NCBI RefSeq assembly: GCF_016427605.1
Contig: NZ_JAELXQ010000021.1
Span: 1 to 64,000 of the forward strand
Direction: 5' to 3'
Length of the DNA stretch: 64,000 bases
From: Ochrobactrum sp. Q0168
GTDB lineage: Bacteria; Pseudomonadota; Alphaproteobacteria; Rhizobiales; Rhizobiaceae
In this document: positions 26,327 through 34,344 of the stretch, piece by piece
How the letters are laid out: each line of letters begins with the position of its first letter
Position numbering within the stretch: the first letter of the stretch is position 1
The notes under the pieces: generated by a model
What the model saw: only the letters and a program-made list of their open reading frames with translations
The model's database searches: none
Told to the model about the DNA's origin: nothing
Made by a program: the position numbers and the translations under genes

Positions 26327-26530
26327 TCAGACACTTGTATTAAACTGTTCGAGCATTTCATTAGCGATGACGCTTGACTGCACGACGCTTCCCCGTCTGG
26401 TCGGAGCAAACTCCTCCATATTGAAATCGTCGTGCGCAAGGGGCGAATCACTCCGCAGCAGCGATGCATTGGGCGGCAGCGCAGCATAGGGCAGGCACAG
26501 GAGAGCGTCCTCTCGATTTCTGAGCCCAAT
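26327..26530 (-). pseudogene. Possible frameshifted gene remnant
   Basis: Reading leftward from 26530, one frame gives LRNREDALLCLPYAALPPN and then degrades. The next frame carries on with protein-like sequence (MEEFAPTRRGSVVQSSVIAN, EMLEQFNTSV) to a stop at 26327-26329. A single frameshift near 26430 would join them into one C-terminal fragment. I do not recognise the family. It could also be chance. Confidence 0.25.
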
Positions 26531-26546
26531 TACCGATAGGGGCGGT

Positions 26547-27341
26547 TCACGATCCTGCGGGTTGCGTTAGGGTCGCAGAATGTCTTTGTGCGGAGAAGAG
26601 CAGGTCCGGCTTGAGGTCGCCCATGCCCACGTAGGGATTTGCGTGGCTGGCCAATATCCAAAGACTGATCGTGGCTGTGAGCACATAGAGGACCAGGGCG
26701 CGCCGTCCGGCAAGCGGCCGGTCGGCATTGACCGAAGCAATCGTGATGGCTGTCAGCACGGTCAGGAACAGGACGAGATACCACTTGGACTCGTCTATCG
26801 ATGCGCTCGCCACGGCGAGCCGTTCATTGCGGGCATCCTGAAGTTCGTCGAAATCATTGACGAGCTGTGAGACGATCGGGCCGGGCAGTCCCGAAAGCGC
26901 AATCTTTTGGACGATTGCACGAATTTCCAAGATCGCCTGATCCACTTCCAATGTAGAAACCGTATTGTTCTGATGCCCCCATTCCTCGTTGACCACGATG
27001 GAACGATAGTTGAGCACAGCAGCCTTTAGTTCCTCATTATCGAAAACCGATGGGCTTGCCGTGTCCAGCAGCCGATGGATGGCAGAGCGCTCCTTACTGA
27101 CCGAAAAATCGGCGCGGGAATTGAGGGACCATGCATCGGCAGCCACGAAGCCCATTGAAAGCGCCCATGCGGTTCCAATCGTTCCGAGAAATGCCGGTGC
27201 CGGTATGGAAAAAATGTCGTGCTTGGCGTGCCTATTGAGATATCGTAGCGCAGAATAACCGATAGCGAACAGTATAATGGCAAAAGCTATGAAAAACAAA
27301 AAGGCGGTATAGGTAGGAAATTCTATAAACGTAGTGAGCAT
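26547..27341 (-). CDS. DUF4239-like membrane protein
   Basis: A 264-residue protein with two N-terminal membrane spans (residues ~10-35 and ~48-70), a long soluble middle part (75-185) and two C-terminal spans (about 185-205 and 215-235). This layout and the LGTIGTAWALSMGFVAADAW and ERSAIHRLLDTA stretches fit the DUF4239 (bestrophin-like) family, which may form channels; no function is proven. Start ATG 27341. No operon partner. Confidence 0.65.
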   Translation of the reverse strand: MLTTFIEFPTYTAFLFFIAFAIILFAIGYSALRYLNRHAKHDIFSIPAPAFLGTIGTAWALSMGFVAADAWSLNSRADFSVSKERSAIHRLLDTASPSVFDNEELKAAVLNYRSIVVNEEWGHQNNTVSTLEVDQAILEIRAIVQKIALSGLPGPIVSQLVNDFDELQDARNERLAVASASIDESKWYLVLFLTVLTAITIASVNADRPLAGRRALVLYVLTATISLWILASHANPYVGMGDLKPDLLFSAQRHSATLTQPAGS

Positions 27342-27482
27342 TGTTTATGCCTCCGCCTAGGCCGTGAATAGTGGAGCCAATAATAGCTGCTCGTTTGGCG
27401 CTGGCAATCGAGTGCACAAACAATAAACAGAAAGGTCGGCCAGCAACTGACGCCGACGCGGAAACTCAGGGAGGGAGATTCG

Positions 27483-27662
27483 ATGATTTATCCTGTGCAG
27501 GACAGTTATGGTAATCGTATCGGCACAATCATGCCCGAAGAGAGCGAAAACCCCGAGGAACGCTGGATCGCCTACGCGCTGCACAACCAGCGTCAGGCGT
27601 TCGGCAGCTGGCAGGCTGCGCGCGATTGGATTGAAAGAAAAGCTACAGATGATGGCGCTTGA
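27483..27662 (+). CDS. Small protein of unknown function (59 residues)
   Basis: A short frame MIYPVQDSYGNRIGTIMPEE ... ending WERKATDDGA-like (IERKATDDGA). A good ribosome site GGGAGGGAG lies 6 bp before the ATG. The sequence is soluble, with the tryptophan-containing motifs EERWIAYALHNQRQ and FGSWQAARDWIE in its second half, which suggests a small folded domain. Codon use looks normal for the region, which favours a real gene. Family not recognised. Confidence 0.6.
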   Translation: MIYPVQDSYGNRIGTIMPEESENPEERWIAYALHNQRQAFGSWQAARDWIERKATDDGA

Positions 27663-27789
27663 TCATTCATAGCCAGCAGATGATCCGCCTATTTTTATTG
27701 TGTGGCCTATATTAGCGGTTTCGGATGCATTTAAAGCTGAAAAGACTATACACTCTAGAGAAGGTTTTTCTGCGCTTGGGAGATTATTG

Positions 27790-28200
27790 ATGCTACGGCT
27801 TGCTGCTATCGGTCTCGTTTCGTTTCTTTTTTGTTTGCCGGCGACTGCGGCATCCAAAAAATGCGCCGATGCGCAAGATCAGGCCACGATGACCCAATGC
27901 GCAGGTGATGATTTTTCTGCTGCCGACAAGAAGCTCAATGCCAGCTTCAAGGAAATCCAGAAGCGTCTTGCCGATGATGCGGATGGAAAGGCGCGGTTTA
28001 TCAAAGCACAGCGTGCATGGATTGCCTTCAGGGATGCCGAATGTGGCTTCAATGCGGGGAATTCTTCGGGCGGCAGCATCTATCCGATGCTTGTCGCCAG
28101 CTGCAAAACCGACCTGACCGTGCAGCGCAATAAACAACTGCGGACTTACCTAAGCTGCGAAGAGGGCGATCTCAGCTGTCCGGTTCCTGCCGCAAATTGA
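27790..28200 (+). CDS. LprI-like (DUF1311) secreted protein
   Basis: A 136-residue protein with a signal peptide (about residues 1-20, ending in PATAAS). The Cys-rich domain reads KKCADAQDQATMTQCAGDDF, then FIKAQRAWIAFRDAECGF and SCKTDLTVQRNKQLRTYL. This pattern is the PF07007 (LprI N-terminal) domain, found in lysozyme inhibitors of the periplasm and in related Cys-rich proteins. ATG 27790 has GGGAGA upstream. It may bind host lysozyme or just be a structural periplasmic protein. Confidence 0.8.
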   Translation: MLRLAAIGLVSFLFCLPATAASKKCADAQDQATMTQCAGDDFSAADKKLNASFKEIQKRLADDADGKARFIKAQRAWIAFRDAECGFNAGNSSGGSIYPMLVASCKTDLTVQRNKQLRTYLSCEEGDLSCPVPAAN

Positions 28201-28323
28201 TTCTTCGGCTCTCACTCGCCGCGCCATATTTCGGGCTGCAACGGAGCGCACACTCCTGAATGGAAAGAACAGGCGGAACTATAATGATCATATGCCTGTC
28301 TTCCGAACCAAGGAGGATATGCC

Positions 28324-28695
28324 GTGAAAACGATGTTTCTAGCGGTCGGATTGATCGCGCTATCGACGGCTGGCGCATTTGCAGCCGAACCCGCCAAAAT
28401 GATGGATAGCCAGTCTGGCAAAATACTGACGACGCCGAAGGGCATGACGCTTTATACTTTTGATAAGGATGAGGGCGGTAAATCGTCCTGCGATGCCAAA
28501 TGCCTGAAAATGTGGCCTGCATTTCACGCCGAAAAAGGCGCAAAATCCGATGGTGACTTTTCCGTCGTCAAAGCGACGGACGGAAAGGATATGTGGGCTT
28601 ATAAAGGAATGCCGCTTTATCGCTACCATGATGACATGAAGATGGGCGACGCTAAAGGCGACGGTAAGGGGGGCGTCTGGCACGTCGTCAAATGA
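28324..28695 (+). CDS. COG4315-type secreted repeat protein
   Basis: A 123-residue exported protein with a GTG start 5-6 bp after AAGGAGG and a signal peptide (MKTMFLAVGLIALSTAGAFA). Two copies of the family repeat are visible: GKILTTPKGMTLYTFDKDEG with SSCDAKCLKMWPAF, and KDMWAYKGMPLYRYHDDMKM. The domain (secreted repeat of unknown function, PF03640) carries a CxxxC pair. Location is periplasmic; function unknown, possibly linked to metal or redox stress. It is followed by a strong terminator. Confidence 0.82.
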   Translation: MKTMFLAVGLIALSTAGAFAAEPAKMMDSQSGKILTTPKGMTLYTFDKDEGGKSSCDAKCLKMWPAFHAEKGAKSDGDFSVVKATDGKDMWAYKGMPLYRYHDDMKMGDAKGDGKGGVWHVVK

Positions 28696-28699
28696 GAGA

Positions 28700-28720
28700 G
28701 GGCGCTACGGCGCCCTTTTT
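28700..28720 (+). terminator. Terminator of the COG4315-type gene
   Basis: GGGCGC (28700-28705) and GCGCCC (28710-28715) with a 4-nt loop, followed by five T residues. Confidence 0.85.
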
Positions 28721-28834
28721 GCTCGAAGCAGACGTCAGAAAGATCATCGGCGGATGATGACAGAACAGAGTTACACCGTAAAATCGGCAGGAATCCGCTG
28801 CTGCTATTTGTAACGCCAGATTGCCCGGCGGCGA

Positions 28835-29020
28835 TCAGTTGCCAGTCGGCGCGGTTGCGCCTGAAACACCCTTGTCAGGCACCGGCGGCCTGTCGCCGTC
28901 TGGATTGGTCACCATTATCAAGGCCGCCAGTGCCAGCAGAATGGGGGCGGCCAGCATAGCCACGCGCATAACGAAGCAGACCGTGTGCTTCACTCGTCTC
29001 CATGTCGAGGCCTGTCTCAT
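28835..29020 (-). CDS. Possible small membrane protein (61 residues)
   Basis: The frame encodes a basic start (MRQASTWRRVKHTV), one hydrophobic span (CFVMRVAMLAAPILLALAAL) and a proline-rich polar tail (DGDRPPVPDKGVSG). This is the layout of a single-span membrane protein with its tail outside. The ribosome site is weak. No family recognised, and it could be a chance frame. Confidence 0.4.
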   Translation of the reverse strand: MRQASTWRRVKHTVCFVMRVAMLAAPILLALAALIMVTNPDGDRPPVPDKGVSGATAPTGN

Positions 29021-29238
29021 GGGCTTATTGTTGCACAGCCTGTCCTTTCCATTGCGTTAACAAATCGTAAGGTTCTAAAATTCGTCGATCAGGCTCGCCT
29101 AATCCGCTCTTTCGCGGGCTGAGAGAAAACACCAAGGATTTTTTACACAAGAGGCTCGAATCGCTTGACGAACTGGGCAGGGATCAATATTGGAACTGCG
29201 CAGAGCCAAACCAATTGATTTGGAAACGCTCTCAGGAA

Positions 29239-29312
29239 GGCCTCGTGGCGGAGTGGTTACGCAGAGGACTGCAAATCCTTGCACCCCGGTTCGATTCCGG
29301 GCGAGGCCTCCA
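29239..29312 (+). tRNA. tRNA-Cys (anticodon GCA)
   Basis: Cloverleaf with acceptor GGCCTCG / CGAGGCC, anticodon stem-loop AGGACTGCAAATCCT containing GCA, T-arm CCCGGTTCGATTCCGGG and an encoded CCA (29310-29312). The D-arm is the short form usual for tRNA-Cys. Confidence 0.97.
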
Positions 29313-29716
29313 TCTAATTATCGCAATTACTGTAAGTTATTGTTTTTAAATGGTAATTTTACATGGTGTGGCAGCCTGTTTACTTTTCACGCCTACCATA
29401 TCCGATAATTGATGTTCCATTCCGTCTCACTTTATTTTCGAAACAGCATGCCGAGCCCGTCACGCGTGTTCAGAATGGGTGCACTCAGCCTTGCCGGCTT
29501 CGGCTGACGTGAACTGCTCGCTATGGGCTGGCTGGCGATCCTCATTCTTCTGGGCAGATATGGAAAGCCGATGTGCTAAACGGCTTCACCCACGAGCTCC
29601 CTTGGCGGATTGATAATCCCAAAGGAAGTAGAAATTAATTCTAGGTGGGACGGAACCAAAAACAGAGCAGCAGCATTATATATTCGGAACTATCCAATAA
29701 GAATGGAGAATATAAT
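29313..29716. other. Gap between tRNA-Cys and the PRC-barrel gene
   Basis: About 400 bp, AT-rich on both sides and GC-richer in the middle (29440-29560). No gene is supported. A short hairpin GCCTTGCCGGCTTCGGC near 29485 and the frame fragment GWLAILILLGRYGKPMC in the middle could be remnants of a lost gene, but nothing is recognisable. Confidence 0.4.
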
Positions 29717-30112
29717 ATGCGTCGTATTTTGCTCGCTGCTGTTGCAACTGCCGCACTCGTTTCTTACGCAAATGCGCAGAGTGCTACCGCAACACAAGAA
29801 GAATCTTTCGTTACGGCAAAGCCAACCGACGTTATTACAAGTAATATACTGAATCTCGACGTCACGAACGCCAATGATGAAAGCATTGGTAAAATCCAGG
29901 ATGTGGTTATGGGCGACGGTGATGTGGAAGGCTATATCTTGTCGGTTGGCGGGTTCCTGGGGGTTGGCGAAAAATATGTCGTTGTGGACCCGGATGCGAT
30001 CGATATTGTCTATTCTGAGAATGACAAGAAATGGTCGGCAAAGATGAATGCCACCAAGGAACAGCTCGAAAAGGCCGCGGAGTTTAAGTACGAAGGCCGC
30101 TGGGCTAAGTAA
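29717..30112 (+). CDS. PRC-barrel domain exported protein
   Basis: A 131-residue protein with a signal peptide (MRRILLAAVATAALVSYANA) and one PRC-barrel domain at about residues 45-115 (NLDVTNANDESIGKIQDVVM, GYILSVGGFLGVGEKYVVVD). ATG 29717 follows GGAG; an upstream in-frame ATG at 29645 would spoil the signal peptide. Such exported PRC-barrel proteins are common in Rhizobiales and often stress-induced; the fold binds other proteins or RNA in known cases. It ends at a strong terminator. Function unknown. Confidence 0.82.
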   Translation: MRRILLAAVATAALVSYANAQSATATQEESFVTAKPTDVITSNILNLDVTNANDESIGKIQDVVMGDGDVEGYILSVGGFLGVGEKYVVVDPDAIDIVYSENDKKWSAKMNATKEQLEKAAEFKYEGRWAK

Positions 30113-30121
30113 CCTAACCTG

Positions 30122-30147
30122 AAAGAGCGGCTCGATAGCCGCTCTTT
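30122..30147 (+). terminator. Terminator of the PRC-barrel gene
   Basis: AAAGAGCGGC (30122-30131) and GCCGCTCTTT (30138-30147), a perfect stem with a 6-nt loop followed by TCATTTTG. Confidence 0.85.
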
Positions 30148-30493
30148 TCATTTTGGGTTAATGGCAGTCGCAGAGGTGCGTCAAATCATAACGAGCACCC
30201 CAAAGTTGCTCGAGACAGACAAGCGAGCGCGGCCGCCCGGATAAGGGCAAATGTTTTGCAGATAAAGTGGAATGTCCGCACCGTTTGAGCGAGGGTATGC
30301 ATCGAGTTTCGCGATCAGCCCCAATAACTGGGCTTTCTCTCGCGCCGAAACTACGGGATTCTTTTGCCGAAATACGACAAGTGCCGTATAGCGCCGCTGG
30401 CAATTATAGCGTTACCTCCCTGGGGATTATGTAACACGTCGGCATGATCTCCCATTATTCGGCGTCTAGCTGGTGAAGCCAGCGAAGGAGGAA
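30148..30493. other. Gap with no supported gene
   Basis: About 345 bp. Possible frames (for example 30158-30403 on the minus strand) have no domain, odd composition and no ribosome site. On the plus strand short protein-like pieces (MAVAEVRQIITSTPK; FAISPNNWAFSRAE) are broken by stops, so the stretch may be a decayed gene. Confidence 0.35.
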
Positions 30494-30706
30494 ATGATGA
30501 AAACCATAGTTTTGTTAGCAGTTGGTGCATTCATGACGGCAGGAACTGCATTTGCGGCCGTGCCGACGAACGGAAACGTAACCACCCAGATGGTGAAGTC
30601 CAATAAATCAACCGGTGTCATTATTGCTGCAGGCAAGAGCCGGGGCGGATCTACGACCAGTTCGGGATCGGGCCTCGCCAGCGGAAGGTCCGTTTTCGGC
30701 AGTTGA
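30494..30706 (+). CDS. Small secreted Gly/Ser-rich protein
   Basis: A 70-residue protein with a strong AAGGAGGA ribosome site, a signal peptide (MMKTIVLLAVGAFMTAGTAFA) and a short mature part rich in Gly, Ser and Thr (SRGGSTTSSGSGLASGRS). ATG 30494 and 30497 are both possible starts. A GC hairpin TGCCCCG / CGGGGCA (30713-30732) just after the stop may end the transcript. No family is recognised; short exported proteins of this kind are frequent in Brucellaceae. Confidence 0.6.
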   Translation: MMKTIVLLAVGAFMTAGTAFAAVPTNGNVTTQMVKSNKSTGVIIAAGKSRGGSTTSSGSGLASGRSVFGS

Positions 30707-30825
30707 GTGATTTGCCCCGTTTTCGCGGGGCAGACGCTCATTTGCGCTCTCTTGCCAGAGAGTTTGTTCTGCCTCCGGGGCATTTGCCGTTCAAACGGCT
30801 CTTCGAAGGGCCAGATCACCATTTA

Positions 30826-31125
30826 TCAGGTGACGTCATCCTGGGCTATTATACCGCCTTCGCCCTCGAGGATAGCTATGCGTTTGGCTTCTGAGGCGGT
30901 GAATTTCAAGCGAACGCCAACCCCGCGTTCGTCTTCCGGGATAAAAACTGCGCCGAGGTCTTCCAAAGCGCTTTGCAACTTGTTGATCGTTTCGGCTGAC
31001 GGTTTGTCGATTTTGCGTTCAAAATCTTCGATGACCGATCCGTCAACCTTCGACAGCTTGGCGAGATTATCCCGAGAAATCTCAACCAGTGCGCGGCCCG
31101 CTCGGCATAAAGGTCCCGTGAGCAT
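30826..31125 (-). CDS. Small HTH (XRE-like) DNA-binding protein
   Basis: A 99-residue protein. The N-terminal half (CRAGRALVEISRDNLAKLSK, then DGSVIEDFERKIDKPSAETI) is an XRE-type helix-turn-helix, followed by NKLQSALEDLGAVFIPEDE, the usual end of this short regulator family in Rhizobiales. The C-terminal third (GVGVRLKFTASEAKRI) may bind a ligand or partner. The ATG at 31125 is chosen because GGAGGG lies 5 bp upstream; Met codons at 31137 and 31182 lack such a site. It stands alone between a secreted-protein gene and the polymerase gene. Confidence 0.75.
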   Translation of the reverse strand: MLTGPLCRAGRALVEISRDNLAKLSKVDGSVIEDFERKIDKPSAETINKLQSALEDLGAVFIPEDERGVGVRLKFTASEAKRIAILEGEGGIIAQDDVT

Positions 31126-31235
31126 TTTACCCTCCATGAGCATATTCACCGGAATTGAACCGCAAGTCTCGCGCTGAAACAAGTGGTTTACTCACCATGC
31201 ATAGTGGACTGGATGCCACTCAGGCGGCAATCCGC

Positions 31236-32582
31236 TCAGTCCTCATCGTCGCGGTCAAGCGGTGTCTGCGTGCGGGCGAGGTTGCCTTTCGAGAATGTAT
31301 AGCCGGTCTCGACCGCGTTCAGCCCAAACTTGTTGCGCAGCCGGTCAATGGCGGTTTCTGCCACGGCGCGTTTGGTGGCTTGCGTGTCCACCAGATCGGG
31401 CGGATCGGCGCGGTCGCTCGATGAAAGCTCGCTGACGCCAATCCCAAGCAGCCGGAATTTTGTGCCGTCGAGCTCCTTTTCCAGAAGCTGCAATCCATGG
31501 CGAAAAATACGGTCGGCCAGCTGGGTCGGGTCCGAAAGCTGGCGATTGCGGGTGCGCAGCTTGAAGTCCTGCGTCTTGAGCTTGAGGATGACGGTGCGTC
31601 CGGCAATTTCACCCGCTTTCAGGCGACGCGATACTTTTTCGGCAAGCGCGCGCAAAACAGGAACCAGATCGGCAGCCGTGGAAAGATCGGTGTTGAAGGT
31701 GGTTTCCGCCGAAACGCTTTTCATATCGTGTTCAGGCTCGACACGCCGGCTGTCCTGTCCCCGTGACAGGCGATAAAGACGCTGGCCCATCGTGCCGTAG
31801 GCCTTCATCAGCGCGCCTTTATCCATGGTCTGGAGCTGGCCGATGCTACGGATGCCATCGCTTTGCAGCTTGGCCGCAAATGCCTTGCCGACGCCCCAGA
31901 TCATGCTCACCGGTTTATCGCGCAGAAAATCGAGCGCTTCAGCTTCTCCTATCACGGAAAAGCCGCGCGGCTTTTCAAGGTCGGAAGCCACCTTGGCCAG
32001 ATATTTGCAATAGGATAGGCCGATGGAGGCGCTGATTCCAATCTCGCTTTCCACGCGCTTGGAAAAGCGGGCGAGAACCACGGCGGGCGGCGCCTTGTGC
32101 AGCCGTTCCGTACCGCTGAGATCGAGAAACGCTTCGTCGATGGAAAGCGGCTCGACCAAAGGGGTGAGATCGCGCATCAGCTGGCGCACTTCGCGCCCGA
32201 CCCGGGCATATTTCTCCATATTGGGCTTGATGACAACAGCCTCTGGACAGGCCTCCAGCGCCTTGAACATCGGCATCGCCGAACGCACGCCGTGAATGCG
32301 TGCGATGTAACAGGCCGTTGAAACCACGCCGCGTTTGCCGCCGCCGATAATGAGCGGCTTGTCGCGCAGTTCGGGATTGTCTCGCTTTTCTACCGACGCG
32401 TAAAAAGCGTCGCAATCGATATGCGCGAGCGTCAGCCGGTATAGCTCTGGGTGTCGCACCAAACGCGGGCTGCCGCAGGCATAACACCGGCGCACGGAAG
32501 CGCTCTTCTGCAACGACAGGCAGTCGCGGCATAAGCCTTGCTCAGGACTGTTTCCGGCGAAATTCTCAACCATCGTTAACAT
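31236..32582 (-). CDS. dinB: Y-family DNA polymerase IV with N-terminal Cys4 motif
   Basis: A 448-residue translesion polymerase. The catalytic metal sites are visible: [19 protein letters not shown] (around residue 55) and [13 protein letters not shown] (around 145). The helix-hairpin-helix [14 protein letters not shown] and the little-finger domain follow, up to about residue 400. Before the palm there is an extra ~40-residue segment with Cys18-x2-Cys21 and Cys33-x2-Cys36, a probable zinc ribbon seen in part of the alphaproteobacterial DinB proteins. The C-terminal tail is charged and lacks a clear beta-clamp motif at the very end. A LexA box lies 52 bp upstream, so it is SOS-regulated. Confidence 0.92.
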   Translation of the reverse strand: MLTMVENFAGNSPEQGLCRDCLSLQKSASVRRCYACGSPRLVRHPELYRLTLAHIDCDAFYASVEKRDNPELRDKPLIIGGGKRGVVSTACYIARIHGVRSAMPMFKALEACPEAVVIKPNMEKYARVGREVRQLMRDLTPLVEPLSIDEAFLDLSGTERLHKAPPAVVLARFSKRVESEIGISASIGLSYCKYLAKVASDLEKPRGFSVIGEAEALDFLRDKPVSMIWGVGKAFAAKLQSDGIRSIGQLQTMDKGALMKAYGTMGQRLYRLSRGQDSRRVEPEHDMKSVSAETTFNTDLSTAADLVPVLRALAEKVSRRLKAGEIAGRTVILKLKTQDFKLRTRNRQLSDPTQLADRIFRHGLQLLEKELDGTKFRLLGIGVSELSSSDRADPPDLVDTQATKRAVAETAIDRLRNKFGLNAVETGYTFSKGNLARTQTPLDRDDED

Positions 32583-32958
32583 GTGCAGTTTCGTCGTTCG
32601 ACCGGGCCTCGACTCGAGGAAGCCTGCTCAGACGAACATAAAAGGAACACGCTTTGTATATCACCAATCTCGCGCTGCGCCACTGGCGGAGCCGCGCCCA
32701 GCCGTCATGCTCTTGACATTGGCGGCGATATCACCAAGTTTAGTGCTATGAACAACCATTTCGCCACCATACTCCATCGGGTTCAACCGATCGCGGGATA
32801 AAGGCCCTCGAGTCCTGCCTTGCGCAGAAGGACTCCGGGGGATGGTTCGTCGCTTGCCTCAAGCGAACTCGATAAGCGCTTTCATGAAAACATCCCAATA
32901 ATCCGCTTCGAGCCAAGATGCTCGGAGATATTTATCTTTATAACAGTGAGCTATCGCC
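32583..32958. other. Divergent gap between dinB and rnk
   Basis: About 375 bp. It holds the LexA box at 32634-32648 and, at its right end, the AT-rich rnk promoter region (ATATTTATCTTTATAACAG, 32930-32948). No gene is supported in between; a 72-codon frame at 32583-32801 begins inside the dinB promoter and has no domain. Confidence 0.55.
32634..32648 (-). promoter_or_regulatory. LexA (SOS) box of dinB
   Basis: The plus strand reads GAAC-ATAAAAG-GAAC, which on the dinB strand is GTTC-N7-GTTC, the direct-repeat LexA site of Alphaproteobacteria. It lies 52 bp upstream of the dinB start. Confidence 0.85.
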
Positions 32959-33384
32959 ATGAGCGTCAAGAATCGCAAGAAGCCCAATATCGTCGTCAGC
33001 GAAATCGATTACGAGCGCCTGATGGGGCTGGCCAACAGCGTTGCCGAGCAGCACGAGGAAATTGCCGACGAGCTGATGGCAGAGCTTGACCGCGCCAAGG
33101 TCGTGCCTGCCAAGCGCCTGCCGCAAAATGTGGTGCATATGGGCTCTGTTGTCGAATTTCGTTCCAACGACGGACAGGAACGCCGCGTGACGCTTGTTTA
33201 TCCAGGCGAGGCGGACATTGCTCAGGGCAAGGTTTCGATTCTAACCCCGATTGGCACGGCATTGATCGGCCTTGCGCCCGGCCAGTCGATCTCGTGGACC
33301 GCGCGCGACGGTCGGGCGCATGAGTTGAACGTTATCAATGTTTCCGCAGCGGAAGAGGTCGTCACTGGGCCGACCGCAGCCTGA
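32959..33384 (+). CDS. rnk: Rnk-like nucleoside diphosphate kinase regulator (GreA/GreB C-terminal domain)
   Basis: A 141-residue protein. Residues 10-50 form a short coiled-coil hairpin (VSEIDYERLMGLANSVAEQH), and residues 55-135 form the FKBP-like GreA/GreB C-terminal domain (VVEFRSNDGQERRVTLVYP, VSILTPIGTALIGLAPGQSI). Rnk binds RNA polymerase near the secondary channel but lacks the long Gre coiled coil, so it does not stimulate cleavage. The start has CGCC rather than a strong ribosome site, but the family N terminus fits. Confidence 0.88.
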   Translation: MSVKNRKKPNIVVSEIDYERLMGLANSVAEQHEEIADELMAELDRAKVVPAKRLPQNVVHMGSVVEFRSNDGQERRVTLVYPGEADIAQGKVSILTPIGTALIGLAPGQSISWTARDGRAHELNVINVSAAEEVVTGPTAA

Positions 33385-33415
33385 TTGGAACTAAAAAACG
33401 GCGGTGTCGCTCGAA

Positions 33416-33718
33416 TCAGTCGGCGCCGCTTTGCAAATGCTGGCCTGCACCGCCGGGCAAGAAGGACGCCGCTTTCTGGATGATTGCCGGATCACGTCCG
33501 GTTTCTTCGCAAAAGCGCATCAGCGTCGGCTCGTGGCTTAAGAAAAACTGCAGCACGCCCGCGAGAAAACCCGGCTCACGCGCAGCCTGACGGATGGACG
33601 AAGCTTCGATGCCCGTCAGCGCCAGAAAGCGCGGGAGTAAATCCTTGTCCTGCGCGAGCCATGCCAAAGCTTCGATGGCGAGACCCTGCGCTTCTGTTTC
33701 GTTCATAAGCGTTTTCAT
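33416..33718 (-). CDS. DUF3572 family protein
   Basis: A 100-residue helical protein of the DUF3572 family of Rhizobiales: ETEAQGLAIEALAWLAQDKD, LPRFLALTGIEASSIRQ, FLAGVLQFFLSHEPTLMRFC. Function unknown. ATG 33718 has GGGGGGTGA upstream; the family often lies beside the divK-pleD locus, as here, divergently placed. Confidence 0.85.
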   Translation of the reverse strand: MKTLMNETEAQGLAIEALAWLAQDKDLLPRFLALTGIEASSIRQAAREPGFLAGVLQFFLSHEPTLMRFCEETGRDPAIIQKAASFLPGGAGQHLQSGAD

Positions 33719-33950
33719 CGTCACCCCCCATTTCAGCTGATCCATGCAGTCGCCGCGTGGGCTTCCAATTGTTTTCATATAAGATGCAGGTCCTTGTAGG
33801 GACAACGGAATTATTTGCCTTTCGTCAATGAAATGAGGTTAAATCAAAGAGCGCGCCGAGGGGAATGTCGGAGCGCTCACTGTTTGGTGTCAGCCAATGC
33901 CAGTAGGTGAATGAATTTTCGGGCCGGGGAGTTGCCCCAGGGAAGTTTCG

Positions 33951-34322
33951 ATGACGAAAAGCGTAATGATCGTCGAAGACAACGAATTGAATATGAAGTT
34001 GTTTCGCGATCTTATCGAAGCCAGCGGATACGAAACGATTCGGACACGAAACGGTCTTGAGGCACTTGATCTCGCCCGCGAACACCGGCCAGATCTCATT
34101 CTCATGGATATTCAGCTTCCGGAAGTCTCAGGTCTGGAAGTGACGAAATGGCTGAAAGACGATGAAGAACTGCGCCACATCCCCGTAATCGCCGTCACGG
34201 CTTTTGCTATGAAGGGCGACGAGGAGCGCATCCGGCAGGGCGGATGTGAAGCCTATATTTCGAAGCCTATTTCTGTTCCAAGATTTATAGAAACGATAAA
34301 GTCTTATCTGGGCGACGCTTAG
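33951..34322 (+). CDS. divK: Cell-cycle response regulator DivK
   Basis: A 123-residue single-domain response regulator. The acidic pair is in VEDNELN, the phospho-acceptor Asp in [13 protein letters not shown] (residue 53), Thr in AVTAFAMKG and Lys in YISKPISV. DivK is phosphorylated by PleC/DivJ-type kinases (PdhS in Brucella) and controls CtrA activity and asymmetric division. It is followed 22 bp later by pleD, the order conserved in Rhizobiales. Confidence 0.96.
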   Translation: MTKSVMIVEDNELNMKLFRDLIEASGYETIRTRNGLEALDLAREHRPDLILMDIQLPEVSGLEVTKWLKDDEELRHIPVIAVTAFAMKGDEERIRQGGCEAYISKPISVPRFIETIKSYLGDA

Positions 34323-34344
34323 GCTCGACCAGGCGAGGGGGATC

